A DNA stretch of 45,419 nt from positions 1 to 45,419 of the forward strand of contig NZ_JAKGAP010000020.1 of the NCBI RefSeq assembly GCF_021532375.1, read 5' to 3'. The translations under genes were made by a program, and so were the position numbers. This stretch comes from Paenibacillus alkaliterrae (lineage in GTDB: Bacteria; Bacillota; Bacilli; Paenibacillales; Paenibacillaceae). Positions within the stretch are counted from its first letter, which is position 1. Every line of letters begins with the position of its first letter. The notes under the pieces were generated by a model that did not search any database, was not told the DNA's origin, and saw nothing but the letters and a program-made list of their open reading frames with translations. Positions 5,831-14,562 of this stretch are shown here, piece after piece.

Positions 5831-8617
5831 CTACAGCCCTTTCTTTATGTCCCTAACCGACTTCGGCTTATCACCTGTTTCTTGCTCAATGTAATCAATC
5901 AGATCCATGAGTTCTCGAAGTTCTCTCTTTTTCTCATAGAAGTTGGTTTCGTTAATATCATACTTTTTGAATATATTCGAAATCCCCAATACAGGCTTTG
6001 TAGCGGCTTCCTCTTTTTCCCTTTCTGTTTTCACGCCAAGCTTATTAAAAAGTTGTCTCGCTGGGTTTCCTCCTAGTTGCTTTATAGCATGAGCTTGTTT
6101 TACGGGGATTCCCCCTAATGGCGTACCGGCTCCCGGAACATTAACTCCAAAAAATTTATCTGGAATTTGAAGTTTCTTTTGTTCTCCTTCGAATTGCTGT
6201 ATTTCTTTCCCTCTAAATGTGTCGTAGTTCCATGCCAACTCAGCAGGGGTTTTGGCTATTGGAGTGAACGAATCTGCTAATAGTTTAAATGGATCGCTTA
6301 ATTTTGTGAGATCACCGGCAGGCAAGTTAAGACCTAACATATACCCCGTACCTTTGCCGTCTCCTGATACGGGAATCGCTAAGCTGTTCTTAGTAAATTC
6401 AGACTCGTTATTGGGGTCCATTCCGAAATAATTTTGTGTTTCTGTTTTTAGTTTATTTACGTTTTCAAACCTTGTTGGATCAGTAGCGAGTTTTTTAAGT
6501 TGGAATGGAATGTTATTACGGCTCCACCTGTAGAACGGAATAGCTCTAACAAATAATTCCCTCTCCGTTGGAGTTAGGTCGGAATAATCGAATTGTACCT
6601 CTTTAACCTTTGCTGCCGCTTGACCTGCATCCATTCCTTTGACTTCCCTCGACCACTTATATAGAGCGAAACGGTTAATTTGATCGATAACACTACCAAG
6701 TTCCTGAGATGTTTTGAATGCCCTCAACGGATTAATAACGCCTAGTCCTTTTTGCAATTTGCTGCGACTTTGATCTTTGACGACACCTCTCAAAGCCTTC
6801 TCTGCATCATTTCCATGACGTGCAAATTCAATTGCTAGTTGAGAATTAGAGCCTAGTCCCTGCCGCCTGAATTCATTAAATAGCGGTGTTTCTTTACCCC
6901 GAGCCAAAGCATTCGTTACATCCACAGTAGCAGAAGTCGTATATTTAGTTATTGCTGCAGGGTCCATACCGCCAATGTAATTATTAAACTTAGCGCCCAA
7001 GTCATTTCTTACATGATATTCAGGTGATAACAGAGTCAGCTTCTTCCACCCGCTTGTCGCAGCATCATAGGCTTTGAGGAATGCGTGTATTCCTTCGTCA
7101 TTGGATATCTTCTGATAGCGATCTAAAGCCTGTTTAACGCCTGATGTGACAAGGTAATCGCCGCCAATATCATCCGCTAATCCAACGTTATTAGGGTTGG
7201 AGAGGAATTTATAATTATTGGTGTTAATCACGACTTGACCTTGAACAGGCGCAGGAGTTTGACCGGGTATGAATTTTTCCGCAAAATTCGGGTTGCTCAG
7301 GACTTCCCTGCGGAATTTAACGGCATTGCCATACTCTATTAGCTTCTTTTGTCCAAGAGCAGTAGCGAAATAAGCGTTCGGCTCGAAGAATTTGCGCCCG
7401 ATCATATCATTAATGTCTTCCGCGCTACCCTGCAATTTCCGGCTTTCAAGCACCTTTTTATCCGGGTTATTCATGCTGCTGAAAGAACGATCCACCGCAT
7501 TCGGCTTTTTAATCTTACGTGCAGCCTGTTCTTCCACGCTCAAGATATGCCGCATGTAACCTTCAATTTCACCGACCGGTATATCGTTGGAATTTGCCCA
7601 ATTACGTATTTCATCATTACTTTTTACCAGCGAGTCAGCTGCAGCCTGTACTTTCGGATCAGCAGACAACTGTCTATTTGGACGCGGACCATATAGGGGC
7701 ACATCTTGCTCCATAATTCGTCCTACGTCTGTACCCGTATCCAAACCGCCCGATTTCCTTGCAGCGTCTGTCACCCCACGTAGAGCTTCATCCGTCATAT
7801 ATCGAATATCATTTTCCGTTTGAATGTAACGGTCTTTCAAAAATGGGTCTTTAGTTCCTGTTAACGTTTCATCCCATTTATATTTAGGAACGAATATTCT
7901 GCCTAATGCGTCCTTACCTGACTGTAACGCTGGCTGAATCTTGTTCTCGCGCAATGTTTTTAGAGGTGGAACAACTGCTTCTGCGCCTTTCAGCGTTCCT
8001 TTACCAGCCTTACCAACAAGATTAGTTGCGGCGCCAACCAATTTCGTAGGAACAGCGTTTAGCGGATCGGTAGCTACGTCAGCAACAAATCCTAAAGTGG
8101 ACTTTAATGCTTTATTCTTAATCCCCAAACCTTGCATGAGATCAGAACCCCTAACCTTCTGCTTACCCGTCAATCCATCCATAAACGCTTTGTCGCGATC
8201 TGTAGGCGTTCCGTTTGCCGACTTAAGGATTGCATCCATTCCACCAAACAAAGCTTGCTGAGGGCGGTTTAGAACGTCTAGTGTATCAAAGAACCAGTTT
8301 TGATCTTGAGGAAGGTTTAGGGCTTTCTCTACTCGATTCCTTTTATCCTCATTAGCCGACCATCCAGAGTTCTGAATTCGTAATTTTGCATTGGCGATTG
8401 ATCTTTCCGTAGCTGCCGTATCAAACGGATTTTCGTTAAATATCGGATTTACACGCAATGCATCGGAAGTAGAAGAAGAGGACGGTTTGAATAAACCGCC
8501 CTCTCCTGAACTTGTGTTCGATGTACTTGGTGCGCTTGATTTGAACAAGCCGCCGCTAGATTTTTTCTCTTCTTCTTTTTTTGAGGTTCCACCGCTTGGG
8601 TTGAATAATCCAGGCAT
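5831..8617 (-). CDS. Large internal-virion / ejection-protein candidate
   Basis: A 928-residue protein starts at ATG 8617 behind AGGAGTGG. The first 50 residues are a Gly/Ser/Lys-rich linker with repeated GLFK(P/S)S units. The middle (about residues 500-720) holds a conserved-looking stretch, LLSPEYHVRNDLGAKFNNYI and later IPFYRWSRNNIPFQLK. It resembles the C-terminal domain of large phage polyvalent proteins and podovirus internal proteins delivered with the DNA. It has no membrane segment or recognised catalytic motif. It is the last large virion gene before lysis, where P22/T7-like phages keep ejection proteins. I infer a virion-internal protein injected with the genome. Confidence 0.6.
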   Translation of the reverse strand: MPGLFNPSGGTSKKEEEKKSSGGLFKSSAPSTSNTSSGEGGLFKPSSSSTSDALRVNPIFNENPFDTAATERSIANAKLRIQNSGWSANEDKRNRVEKALNLPQDQNWFFDTLDVLNRPQQALFGGMDAILKSANGTPTDRDKAFMDGLTGKQKVRGSDLMQGLGIKNKALKSTLGFVADVATDPLNAVPTKLVGAATNLVGKAGKGTLKGAEAVVPPLKTLRENKIQPALQSGKDALGRIFVPKYKWDETLTGTKDPFLKDRYIQTENDIRYMTDEALRGVTDAARKSGGLDTGTDVGRIMEQDVPLYGPRPNRQLSADPKVQAAADSLVKSNDEIRNWANSNDIPVGEIEGYMRHILSVEEQAARKIKKPNAVDRSFSSMNNPDKKVLESRKLQGSAEDINDMIGRKFFEPNAYFATALGQKKLIEYGNAVKFRREVLSNPNFAEKFIPGQTPAPVQGQVVINTNNYKFLSNPNNVGLADDIGGDYLVTSGVKQALDRYQKISNDEGIHAFLKAYDAATSGWKKLTLLSPEYHVRNDLGAKFNNYIGGMDPAAITKYTTSATVDVTNALARGKETPLFNEFRRQGLGSNSQLAIEFARHGNDAEKALRGVVKDQSRSKLQKGLGVINPLRAFKTSQELGSVIDQINRFALYKWSREVKGMDAGQAAAKVKEVQFDYSDLTPTERELFVRAIPFYRWSRNNIPFQLKKLATDPTRFENVNKLKTETQNYFGMDPNNESEFTKNSLAIPVSGDGKGTGYMLGLNLPAGDLTKLSDPFKLLADSFTPIAKTPAELAWNYDTFRGKEIQQFEGEQKKLQIPDKFFGVNVPGAGTPLGGIPVKQAHAIKQLGGNPARQLFNKLGVKTEREKEEAATKPVLGISNIFKKYDINETNFYEKKRELRELMDLIDYIEQETGDKPKSVRDIKKGL

Positions 8618-8627
8618 TTCACCACTC

Positions 8628-10268
8628 CTATTTATTAATAGTGGTAATTAAATAGTTATAACCTTCAATCCCGTATTTATCGATATATGCTTGAGCATTA
8701 TCGCGCAAAGCAACCCGTGCTTCACCGGGACTCTTAACCATCGCAGCAGCATCGGTCATGAAATCAGGGTCGGACTTATAGCTATATTCGCCAGGGCTAT
8801 TAGCTTTTTGCGCTGCGAGATCGTTTGCAATCGCATCCTGCCCCTGCTCATACTCAAACTGTTTCTCTCTGAACGCTTGATCTGCTACAAATTCTTTCTG
8901 GCGCTGACCGAGGCTGGCCCACTGTAGACCGCGAGATGCAGCAGCTTCCTGCATATCTTGTTGGAAACTACGGTCTTTAAAGGCATTTTCATAAGCTGTT
9001 TGCGCCTTTTGGAAGTCAAATTGTCCTTGAGTGAAAGCATTTTCCCATTGGCGTTGTGCTTCACTCGCTTTGAATTGCTTGTTCTCCATCGTCTGCTGAC
9101 CATTCCCAAACTGGCCGATTGCATTGCCATAGTTAAAGCGGTTCTGCCATTCCTGCTGCGTCTGCTGAGCTGTCTGCTGACCGTTGAACATTCCTGTTAG
9201 GTTAGCCGTATCAACCGTCTGTCCCCAATCCTGCGCCTGTCCTGCAAGCGTGCGTTGACCGCCGAAGCTACCGGTGAGCTGACCTACATTTAATCCGAAG
9301 TCACGTTCCATCTGAAGCATTTGGTTATAAACCTGACGCTGACGTTCCGGCGCTAATTTATCGAAGTTGTATAATTCTTGTTGTACTGCATTCAATTGAT
9401 TCTCAAGGTTAGCCCCTCGATATGCGTCTGCTATTGTGCGTTCCCTGCCCACCATAGCCTTGTCATAAGAGGTTCGTCCATTGAAAGGGTCGTGTGTCTC
9501 ATCGAACCAGAAGTCTTCAAGGGTACGCTGATCTTTTAGTTGTTGATTCACATATCCCGCATTGTTCCGTAGCGATGCTTGGCGTTCATTTGCGGCATTT
9601 TGTAAGGCGGCGCGCTCGATAGCATTCAAATCTCCCGATTGGTCCAATAACTCGTTCGAAGTACGCACTCCCGCCACCGCGTCATTTGTCGGGTAGTATC
9701 CTCCGTTATCGGTTTTTCCGGCATCAGTTTTTGGTTGATTTTTGCTGCCGATGTAATCAATTAACTGCTGCGTGTTCATTCCCTTAACCGCTGTTGCTTC
9801 GTCTGCCGATAGCGCACCGTAATGTTGTTGAGCATTGCTTGCTGCCCATGCTTTGTTGCCTGCGTCATAACTCTTCTTGCTGTACAATATTTCGTTCAGC
9901 GCGCTGCCTTTGCCGCCGTAATTCGTTGCCGCAGCTTCATTGTATGTTGGTGCCATGTTGGGGATAGCACCCTTTGGCTGCGTCTGAGCGGCTACAGGAG
10001 TAACGGGAGTTACCGCGGCTGTGTTACCCACCATTTGAGGGATTGCCCCTTTATGACTGGACTGTGCCGCTTTCGGTGTAGCCGCGAATGGTTTGATGGG
10101 TTTTGGTGTAGTGGGAGGAATCGCGCCCCCCATGGCTGGTTTAGGTGTAGCCATAGGCTTGAGCGCGTTATATTGCGCTTGATTAGCCGAGCTAGTCGGA
10201 GGTATTCCGAGACTCTTCTTCCGCTGGAGCTCCGTTTGAGTTTGCGCCGCTGACATTGGTATTGCCAT
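8628..10268 (-). CDS. Ejection-protein candidate, Gln-rich with internal repeats
   Basis: A 546-residue protein starts at ATG 10268 behind GGGGAGGTTAAAGC. Residues 1-105 are Pro/Ala-rich with repeats of the type KGAIP and TPKP, probably flexible. Residues about 210-330 and 390-490 are predicted helical and Gln/Arg/Glu-rich. Three related 20-residue units occur at about 331-350, 357-376 and 384-410 (LTGSFGGQRT, LTGMFNGQQT, IGQFGNGQQT, each followed by Gln-rich text ending in Trp). It lies directly upstream of the 928-residue protein. Composition and position fit a podovirus ejection or internal tail protein. No homolog is recognised. Confidence 0.55.
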   Translation of the reverse strand: MAIPMSAAQTQTELQRKKSLGIPPTSSANQAQYNALKPMATPKPAMGGAIPPTTPKPIKPFAATPKAAQSSHKGAIPQMVGNTAAVTPVTPVAAQTQPKGAIPNMAPTYNEAAATNYGGKGSALNEILYSKKSYDAGNKAWAASNAQQHYGALSADEATAVKGMNTQQLIDYIGSKNQPKTDAGKTDNGGYYPTNDAVAGVRTSNELLDQSGDLNAIERAALQNAANERQASLRNNAGYVNQQLKDQRTLEDFWFDETHDPFNGRTSYDKAMVGRERTIADAYRGANLENQLNAVQQELYNFDKLAPERQRQVYNQMLQMERDFGLNVGQLTGSFGGQRTLAGQAQDWGQTVDTANLTGMFNGQQTAQQTQQEWQNRFNYGNAIGQFGNGQQTMENKQFKASEAQRQWENAFTQGQFDFQKAQTAYENAFKDRSFQQDMQEAAASRGLQWASLGQRQKEFVADQAFREKQFEYEQGQDAIANDLAAQKANSPGEYSYKSDPDFMTDAAAMVKSPGEARVALRDNAQAYIDKYGIEGYNYLITTINK

Positions 10269-10401
10269 GCTTTAACCTCCCCTTGTACATATTCATCTTT
10301 TTGTGGTGATGCTCGAAGGACAAGGTCTGCCATTTGTCCCAGCTTGTGCGTTTGTGTAGGCGTTTCATGATTCGGTGATAGTGGTACATGATCCAGTTCA
10401 T
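10192..10401 (-). CDS. Small His/Lys-rich protein coupled to the protease gene
   Basis: A 69-residue frame whose ATG (10401-10399) overlaps the protease stop codon as ATGA, which indicates translational coupling. Residues 1-42 (IMYHYHRIMKRLHKRTSWDK and on) are basic and aromatic. The last third overlaps the start of the 546-residue virion gene out of frame. It may be a small virion or assembly protein; no family is recognised. The overlap lowers confidence in the full length. Confidence 0.5.
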   Translation of the reverse strand: MNWIMYHYHRIMKRLHKRTSWDKWQTLSFEHHHKKMNMYKGRLKHGNTNVSGANSNGAPAEEESRNTSD

Positions 10402-11060
10402 ATCGGCACTCCGATCCTCGTCAGGAATCGGCTGATATCGTAGGCATGAATGCCGAATATGAGGTATCTATCTTGGTTATTCAGAGCTTGAGCTATCCCG
10501 ATTACATTTCCTTTGCTATCGATCATCGGACCGCCGCTGTTACCGTGCTCGCCGCTAATGTCCGCTATGATGGTGTAGTGATAGGATTCCTTCACGATAC
10601 TGCTCACAATGCCGCCTGTGACGATCCAATCAATGGACTTGGGATTTCCTAGCATGTATACGTCCGAGCCCATAGATACTTTTCTAGCTAGTTTAAGCGA
10701 TTCGCCTGTGCAGTCCGTTTCTATGATTGCAAGGTCGATTACTTCATCGCGGTATCCCAGCTTACCAGTGCATTTACGACCGTCATAAGTGGTAACGTCG
10801 ATTCTCGTAACGCCGGGCACTAACACAACATGACTCGCGGTGATAATTTTATTTGGAGCAATAAAAAACCCCGAGCCCATTGCGGCTTCGAGGTTCATGT
10901 TTAATGCGTTTTGATTAGCTATTACGCTTAGTTTGACGGTTGATTTCATCGCTTTTTCTATGCCGGTTATGCGTGATTGTTCGGCTGTCGGTTCTTCAGC
11001 TGTGACCGGAAGCGAGGAGAACAGCCACATTATGATAATTAATGGTATAATTTTCTTCAC
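10398..11060 (-). CDS. Secreted trypsin-like (S1/HtrA-type) serine protease
   Basis: A 220-residue protein is started at GTG 11060, eight bases after AAAGGAG; an in-frame GTG three codons upstream overlaps the ribosome binding site. Residues about 1-21 form a signal peptide (KKIIPLIIIMWLF then PVTA), with likely cleavage after that Ala. The chymotrypsin-fold triad is visible: His in TASHVV (about 77), Asp in DLAIIE (about 109), Ser in GNSGGP (about 175). There is no PDZ domain, so it is shorter than chromosomal HtrA. It lies among virion genes behind terminators. It could process virion or surface proteins, help entry, or be a lysogenic-conversion gene. Substrate unknown. Confidence 0.85.
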   Translation of the reverse strand: MKKIIPLIIIMWLFSSLPVTAEEPTAEQSRITGIEKAMKSTVKLSVIANQNALNMNLEAAMGSGFFIAPNKIITASHVVLVPGVTRIDVTTYDGRKCTGKLGYRDEVIDLAIIETDCTGESLKLARKVSMGSDVYMLGNPKSIDWIVTGGIVSSIVKESYHYTIIADISGEHGNSGGPMIDSKGNVIGIAQALNNQDRYLIFGIHAYDISRFLTRIGVPI

Positions 11061-11081
11061 TTTATACACTCCTTTCGAATG

Positions 11082-11108
11082 AAAAAGAGCACCGCAGAGG
11101 GGGTGCTC
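11082..11108 (-). terminator. Intrinsic terminator just upstream of the protease gene
   Basis: On the minus strand, GAGCACC and GGTGCTC form a seven-base stem followed by TTTTTC. It stops leftward transcripts from upstream before the protease gene unless they are read through. It is the second of two terminators in about 100 bp. Confidence 0.8.
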
Positions 11109-11165
11109 GCTGTGTCGCAGTATAGTCCTACTGTGAAATTAAAAGTTTCCTCTACATTAAATCAA

Positions 11166-11188
11166 AAAAAGCGCACTAGGCGCTTTTT
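11166..11188. terminator. Bidirectional terminator at the end of the Wzy-like gene
   Basis: AAAAAGCGC (11166-11174) and GCGCTTTTT (11180-11188) are perfect complements around a five-base loop. On the minus strand a T-run follows. The stop codon of the membrane-protein gene lies inside the loop, so termination is immediate. Confidence 0.85.
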
Positions 11189-12516
11189 AGTTTATATTTT
11201 CTCAAGTATACAAAATATACTGATGATAGTACAGCGATGTGGAACCAAAAGTAAGGTCGAAGGATGTTTTGGTTAAATTGAAGAATGATTAACTCGAACA
11301 CCAGAGAGTAGGAAAGTGCTTTTAGTATTACTTTCACTTCCGCATCTTCGATCCGTTTTACTAACTTCAAAGGAGATACTATGATTTTTGTCATATAGAT
11401 TACGAAAGGAATGAAACCAATAATACCACTTGCAGCTAACACCTCCACAAAAACTGCAATACCCTCAAACATTTTCGCATCTTCATTATTGGTGACGGTA
11501 TAATTATACTGTTGTCCAATAGCTGGAGCTACACCTCCAAGACTATGACCGACCAATGGATTGTCCATAAAAACCTGAAATGTGTCTTGTAGACCGGATA
11601 TCCTTGCTCCTGATGAGTGATCGGAAGTACCCAATATTCCAAGTCCATTAACCAAGAAAGACATACGCTCAAGACCAGCAGTCATTTTTGAAGTCCCGAA
11701 ACTTAACATTGAGATACCTAAAACAACCACAATCGTTCCGCTCAGGATCGCCATACTATTAAACTGTTTTGCGCTAATCTTACCTCTAATAAGATTAAAC
11801 AAAACCCTTATGTGGTGCCTGGATAGCCAGATAATCATCAATATCCAACCCATTCGTGAAGAACAAAGTACTAATGTTAAGGCAACGGTGTAATACATTA
11901 CATTCAACTGGGACCGTTTGATTATTGTAGAACCATGCTCTCTTAGATAGGCTATTAGGATAAAGCCAGTGATCATATATGTGGAGTAATATGATGGTTC
12001 GTAAGAAAAGCCGTTTATTCTTGGGATTCCCGGTATCCACCATTGAGTAACAAACGGAGCTCCTATGCCCATTATTGGCATTATGAATTGTAAGAGTCCG
12101 AAAAGACTAACAAAGAAAAAAGTATACAGATAAACTCTTATCAGTTTAAGAACTCGCTGTTCAGTTGTAAAAATTTGCGTCGCTGCAAAAATCATTAAAA
12201 CACTGAAACACAACCAACCGGCATAACCGATACTTCGGCTGATGTATGTTGTGTTAGGAATGAATAAAAGGATAAAAAACACCCAAAGCATTAAATATCC
12301 GAATCCAAGCGGCCGTATAATCTGACGAGATACAAGCGGATGTATCATACTCATACCAATCGGTATGAGTAGTGCAAGTTGCGCAAATCGAAAGTTGAAT
12401 CCCGCGATATTAACGTTAAGAAAAATATCAAAAGAAACAGTGAACGCAGCGATGAAAAAGAACATACAGAGAATTCTAGGCGGTATTAGAAGCGGTATTT
12501 CATTATAACTTTTCAT
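11176..12516 (-). CDS. Wzy / O-antigen-ligase-like polytopic membrane protein (moron candidate)
   Basis: A 446-residue protein with about eleven hydrophobic segments along its length and a large outside loop, the topology of Wzy polymerases and O-antigen ligases. Matching motifs are YEPSYYS near residue 172, CSSRMGW near 219, and the ligase-type GARISGLQ (Arg about 305) with NPLVGHSLGG near 319-328. Such enzymes join or polymerise lipid-linked glycans on the outer face of the membrane. It directly follows the tailspike gene, is more A/T-rich than its neighbours, and has its own weak promoter and two terminators: a moron layout. In phages D3 and epsilon15 a Wzy homolog alters surface sugar linkages. 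The same role here, on a Gram-positive glycan, is inference. The ribosome binding site is weak. Confidence 0.78.
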   Translation of the reverse strand: MKSYNEIPLLIPPRILCMFFFIAAFTVSFDIFLNVNIAGFNFRFAQLALLIPIGMSMIHPLVSRQIIRPLGFGYLMLWVFFILLFIPNTTYISRSIGYAGWLCFSVLMIFAATQIFTTEQRVLKLIRVYLYTFFFVSLFGLLQFIMPIMGIGAPFVTQWWIPGIPRINGFSYEPSYYSTYMITGFILIAYLREHGSTIIKRSQLNVMYYTVALTLVLCSSRMGWILMIIWLSRHHIRVLFNLIRGKISAKQFNSMAILSGTIVVVLGISMLSFGTSKMTAGLERMSFLVNGLGILGTSDHSSGARISGLQDTFQVFMDNPLVGHSLGGVAPAIGQQYNYTVTNNEDAKMFEGIAVFVEVLAASGIIGFIPFVIYMTKIIVSPLKLVKRIEDAEVKVILKALSYSLVFELIILQFNQNILRPYFWFHIAVLSSVYFVYLRKYKLKSA

Positions 12517-12538
12517 TTTTTCACCATTTCCCGAGCAT

Positions 12539-12580
12539 TTTCCCCTTATTTTACTCGTTTGCGCTTCATTTCTGCAATAT
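12539..12580 (-). promoter_or_regulatory. Possible own promoter of the Wzy-like gene
   Basis: In the 80-bp gap after the tailspike gene the minus strand has TTGCAG, 18 bases, TAAAAT. The -10 box is five of six consensus, the -35 weak. A separate promoter here would make the downstream gene independent of late transcription, as in classic morons. Confidence 0.4.
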
Positions 12581-12596
12581 TTTTTTTATCTGTTCA

Positions 12597-14558
12597 TTAA
12601 TAAGTCGTCCCAGCAACGTCCGTATTTGGATTTCCAGTACTAACATTTCTCTCGATACGTCCCGCATATCCTGCCCCCGCTCTCCTGTAGATTGTACTTA
12701 CCCGATTGCCTTCTATCCAATTATAACTAATGATATCGCCGCCACAGTCATCGTTCACGCCAGTAACAAAGCCCCGGACGAAATTATCTCTTACGATATT
12801 TCTGTGACAAGGATATGTGCTGGAAATCCATACCAAGCGAATGCCTCCTGCCGCACCTCCTGCTGATGCATCCGTAGAAGTTTCGATATCATTCTGAACG
12901 ATTAAAGAATCACTACCCCCTTCATATAAAATGCCGTGTGTCGAGGCTGTAATAATTTTATTTCCGATGATGTCGTTTTTATTGCCGCTTTGGATACGAA
13001 TACCTAAATCTACTGTTTCTACTCGAATCAAATTCCCAGAAATCAGCGAATTGAACAAGCACCCAACGTCCGTGAATATACCCGGCTGGTTGTAAGTATA
13101 GATCGTATTATTGTTAACGGTTATATAATTGTGCTGCTTAGATGAGCTGAAGAATTTAATTCCAGGTCCATACGTGTTATCCTGCTTCACGGTATTGCCT
13201 GTGAATTCGATATATTTTGAACCGAAAAACGCAGCCAATCCTGCATATGTGCAGTTTTTCACGGTATTTCCTGATGCCACGCAATGCATACAACCCTCAA
13301 AATCGATACCGACGTCGGTGCATGATTCGATGGTGTTCCCGACAACCGTTATCCGTTCGCCTAGGCTCCCCCATATACCACCCATAACACCTTTTATAAT
13401 GTTGCCTACTATGGTTATGTCAAAAATTCCGATAGTTTCCGATGTGGCCGAATCTCCACCCCACCACTGTATACCATGCAAACAATTCTCTATCCGATTA
13501 TTTGCTAATCGTCCTTTGCTTGCAGCATTCGCTTCAATTCCCTGACCGAAACAGTCATGTATATAGCATCCTTCTACGATGTAATCTGAAATATTCGGAG
13601 CTGCGTGTATGCCTCTGCCACCTGTTTTAATCGATTTATTACCATCTATTTCTAGTCCGTAAACGCTGCATCCTGATGCCAAAGTTAAAACATCAGCCGT
13701 CCCTGATCGGCCTTTTAAAATCGCATTACCGCTTGCAATTAGTTTTGTTTTTGCGGTTAAAGATAATCCATCGGTAAGATACGTCCCGCCGGGAAAATAA
13801 AGAGTGCCACCATTTGTCAGCGAGTTAGCCGCATTAGTTAATGCCACCGTATCATCATGGGCCACCGTCACGCTCGTCACCGTCGTACTCGCATTTGCTG
13901 CAAGTGTAAGCGTAGTACCGCTTATTCCGCTTATTGTAGTAATCAAATCCGCGCTACCCTGCGTCGTCGTTGTCATTGTACCCGATGCGCCTGTTGTGCC
14001 TGCGGAGTACGTTGCATCTGTTTTGTTTCCTGTCGTCGTTGAAGTAAACGTAACGGTGTCTGTTCCTGCTGTGCCGCCCGTTGTCCATCCTGCGAAAGTA
14101 GCTGCGCGAATCTTTGTTGCGACATTAATTGCGGTATCTCCGTTTACGACAGCTACGGTTGTAGCTACGCCGTTAAGCGTCACCGTGACATTGGAGGATG
14201 CGGTTGCGGCGGCGGTGATTTGGAGAGAAGCGACCTCGTATTTTCCGTATACGTTGATGCCTTGCCCTGAAGCGAAGTCAATTGCTGATGCCACAGTAAG
14301 TTTATTATCCCCCGCCGTAATGCTTCCTGTGGTGGTCTGTGCGCTTCCTGATGCGTTGTAATCCTTGACGTTTATGATGGCAAGGCGGGAGAGTGTTCCG
14401 GCGTTCTGGTATTCATTGAGACGTTGGAAAAGTAAATCAACCGTATCGTAAGCTTCTGTGAGGGCGTCTTTATTCTTCTGCCCCGATGCTACTGTCCCTG
14501 CCACTTGATTACTCTGTGCTAATGCTAGTTTTGATCGATCTGCTGGTAAAGTTGCCAT
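12597..14558 (-). CDS. Tailspike / receptor-binding protein, parallel beta-helix (pectate-lyase-like)
   Basis: A 653-residue protein starts at ATG 14558 behind GGGGAGTGATAAC. Residues 1-75 form a helical N-terminus that probably docks to the tail. Residues about 75-235 are a Thr/Ala/Gly-rich region resembling phage adhesion repeats. From about 250 on there are regular rungs such as YFPGGTYLTDGLSL, VVGNTIESC, FTGNTVKQ, TVNNNTIY and IIGNKII, the pattern of a right-handed beta-helix of the pectate-lyase/tailspike type. Such proteins bind and usually cut a surface polysaccharide. It follows the nozzle gene and precedes the Wzy-like gene, which ties receptor recognition to a gene that may change the receptor. 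The catalytic residues are not identifiable by eye. Confidence 0.88.
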   Translation of the reverse strand: MATLPADRSKLALAQSNQVAGTVASGQKNKDALTEAYDTVDLLFQRLNEYQNAGTLSRLAIINVKDYNASGSAQTTTGSITAGDNKLTVASAIDFASGQGINVYGKYEVASLQITAAATASSNVTVTLNGVATTVAVVNGDTAINVATKIRAATFAGWTTGGTAGTDTVTFTSTTTGNKTDATYSAGTTGASGTMTTTTQGSADLITTISGISGTTLTLAANASTTVTSVTVAHDDTVALTNAANSLTNGGTLYFPGGTYLTDGLSLTAKTKLIASGNAILKGRSGTADVLTLASGCSVYGLEIDGNKSIKTGGRGIHAAPNISDYIVEGCYIHDCFGQGIEANAASKGRLANNRIENCLHGIQWWGGDSATSETIGIFDITIVGNIIKGVMGGIWGSLGERITVVGNTIESCTDVGIDFEGCMHCVASGNTVKNCTYAGLAAFFGSKYIEFTGNTVKQDNTYGPGIKFFSSSKQHNYITVNNNTIYTYNQPGIFTDVGCLFNSLISGNLIRVETVDLGIRIQSGNKNDIIGNKIITASTHGILYEGGSDSLIVQNDIETSTDASAGGAAGGIRLVWISSTYPCHRNIVRDNFVRGFVTGVNDDCGGDIISYNWIEGNRVSTIYRRAGAGYAGRIERNVSTGNPNTDVAGTTY

Positions 14559-14562
14559 GTTA

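Noticed and set aside
13804..14361. Long plus-strand open frame of 185 codons
   Set aside because: It is the antisense shadow of the Thr/Ala-rich low-complexity part of the tailspike; Val/Ala-rich text and no ribosome binding site.
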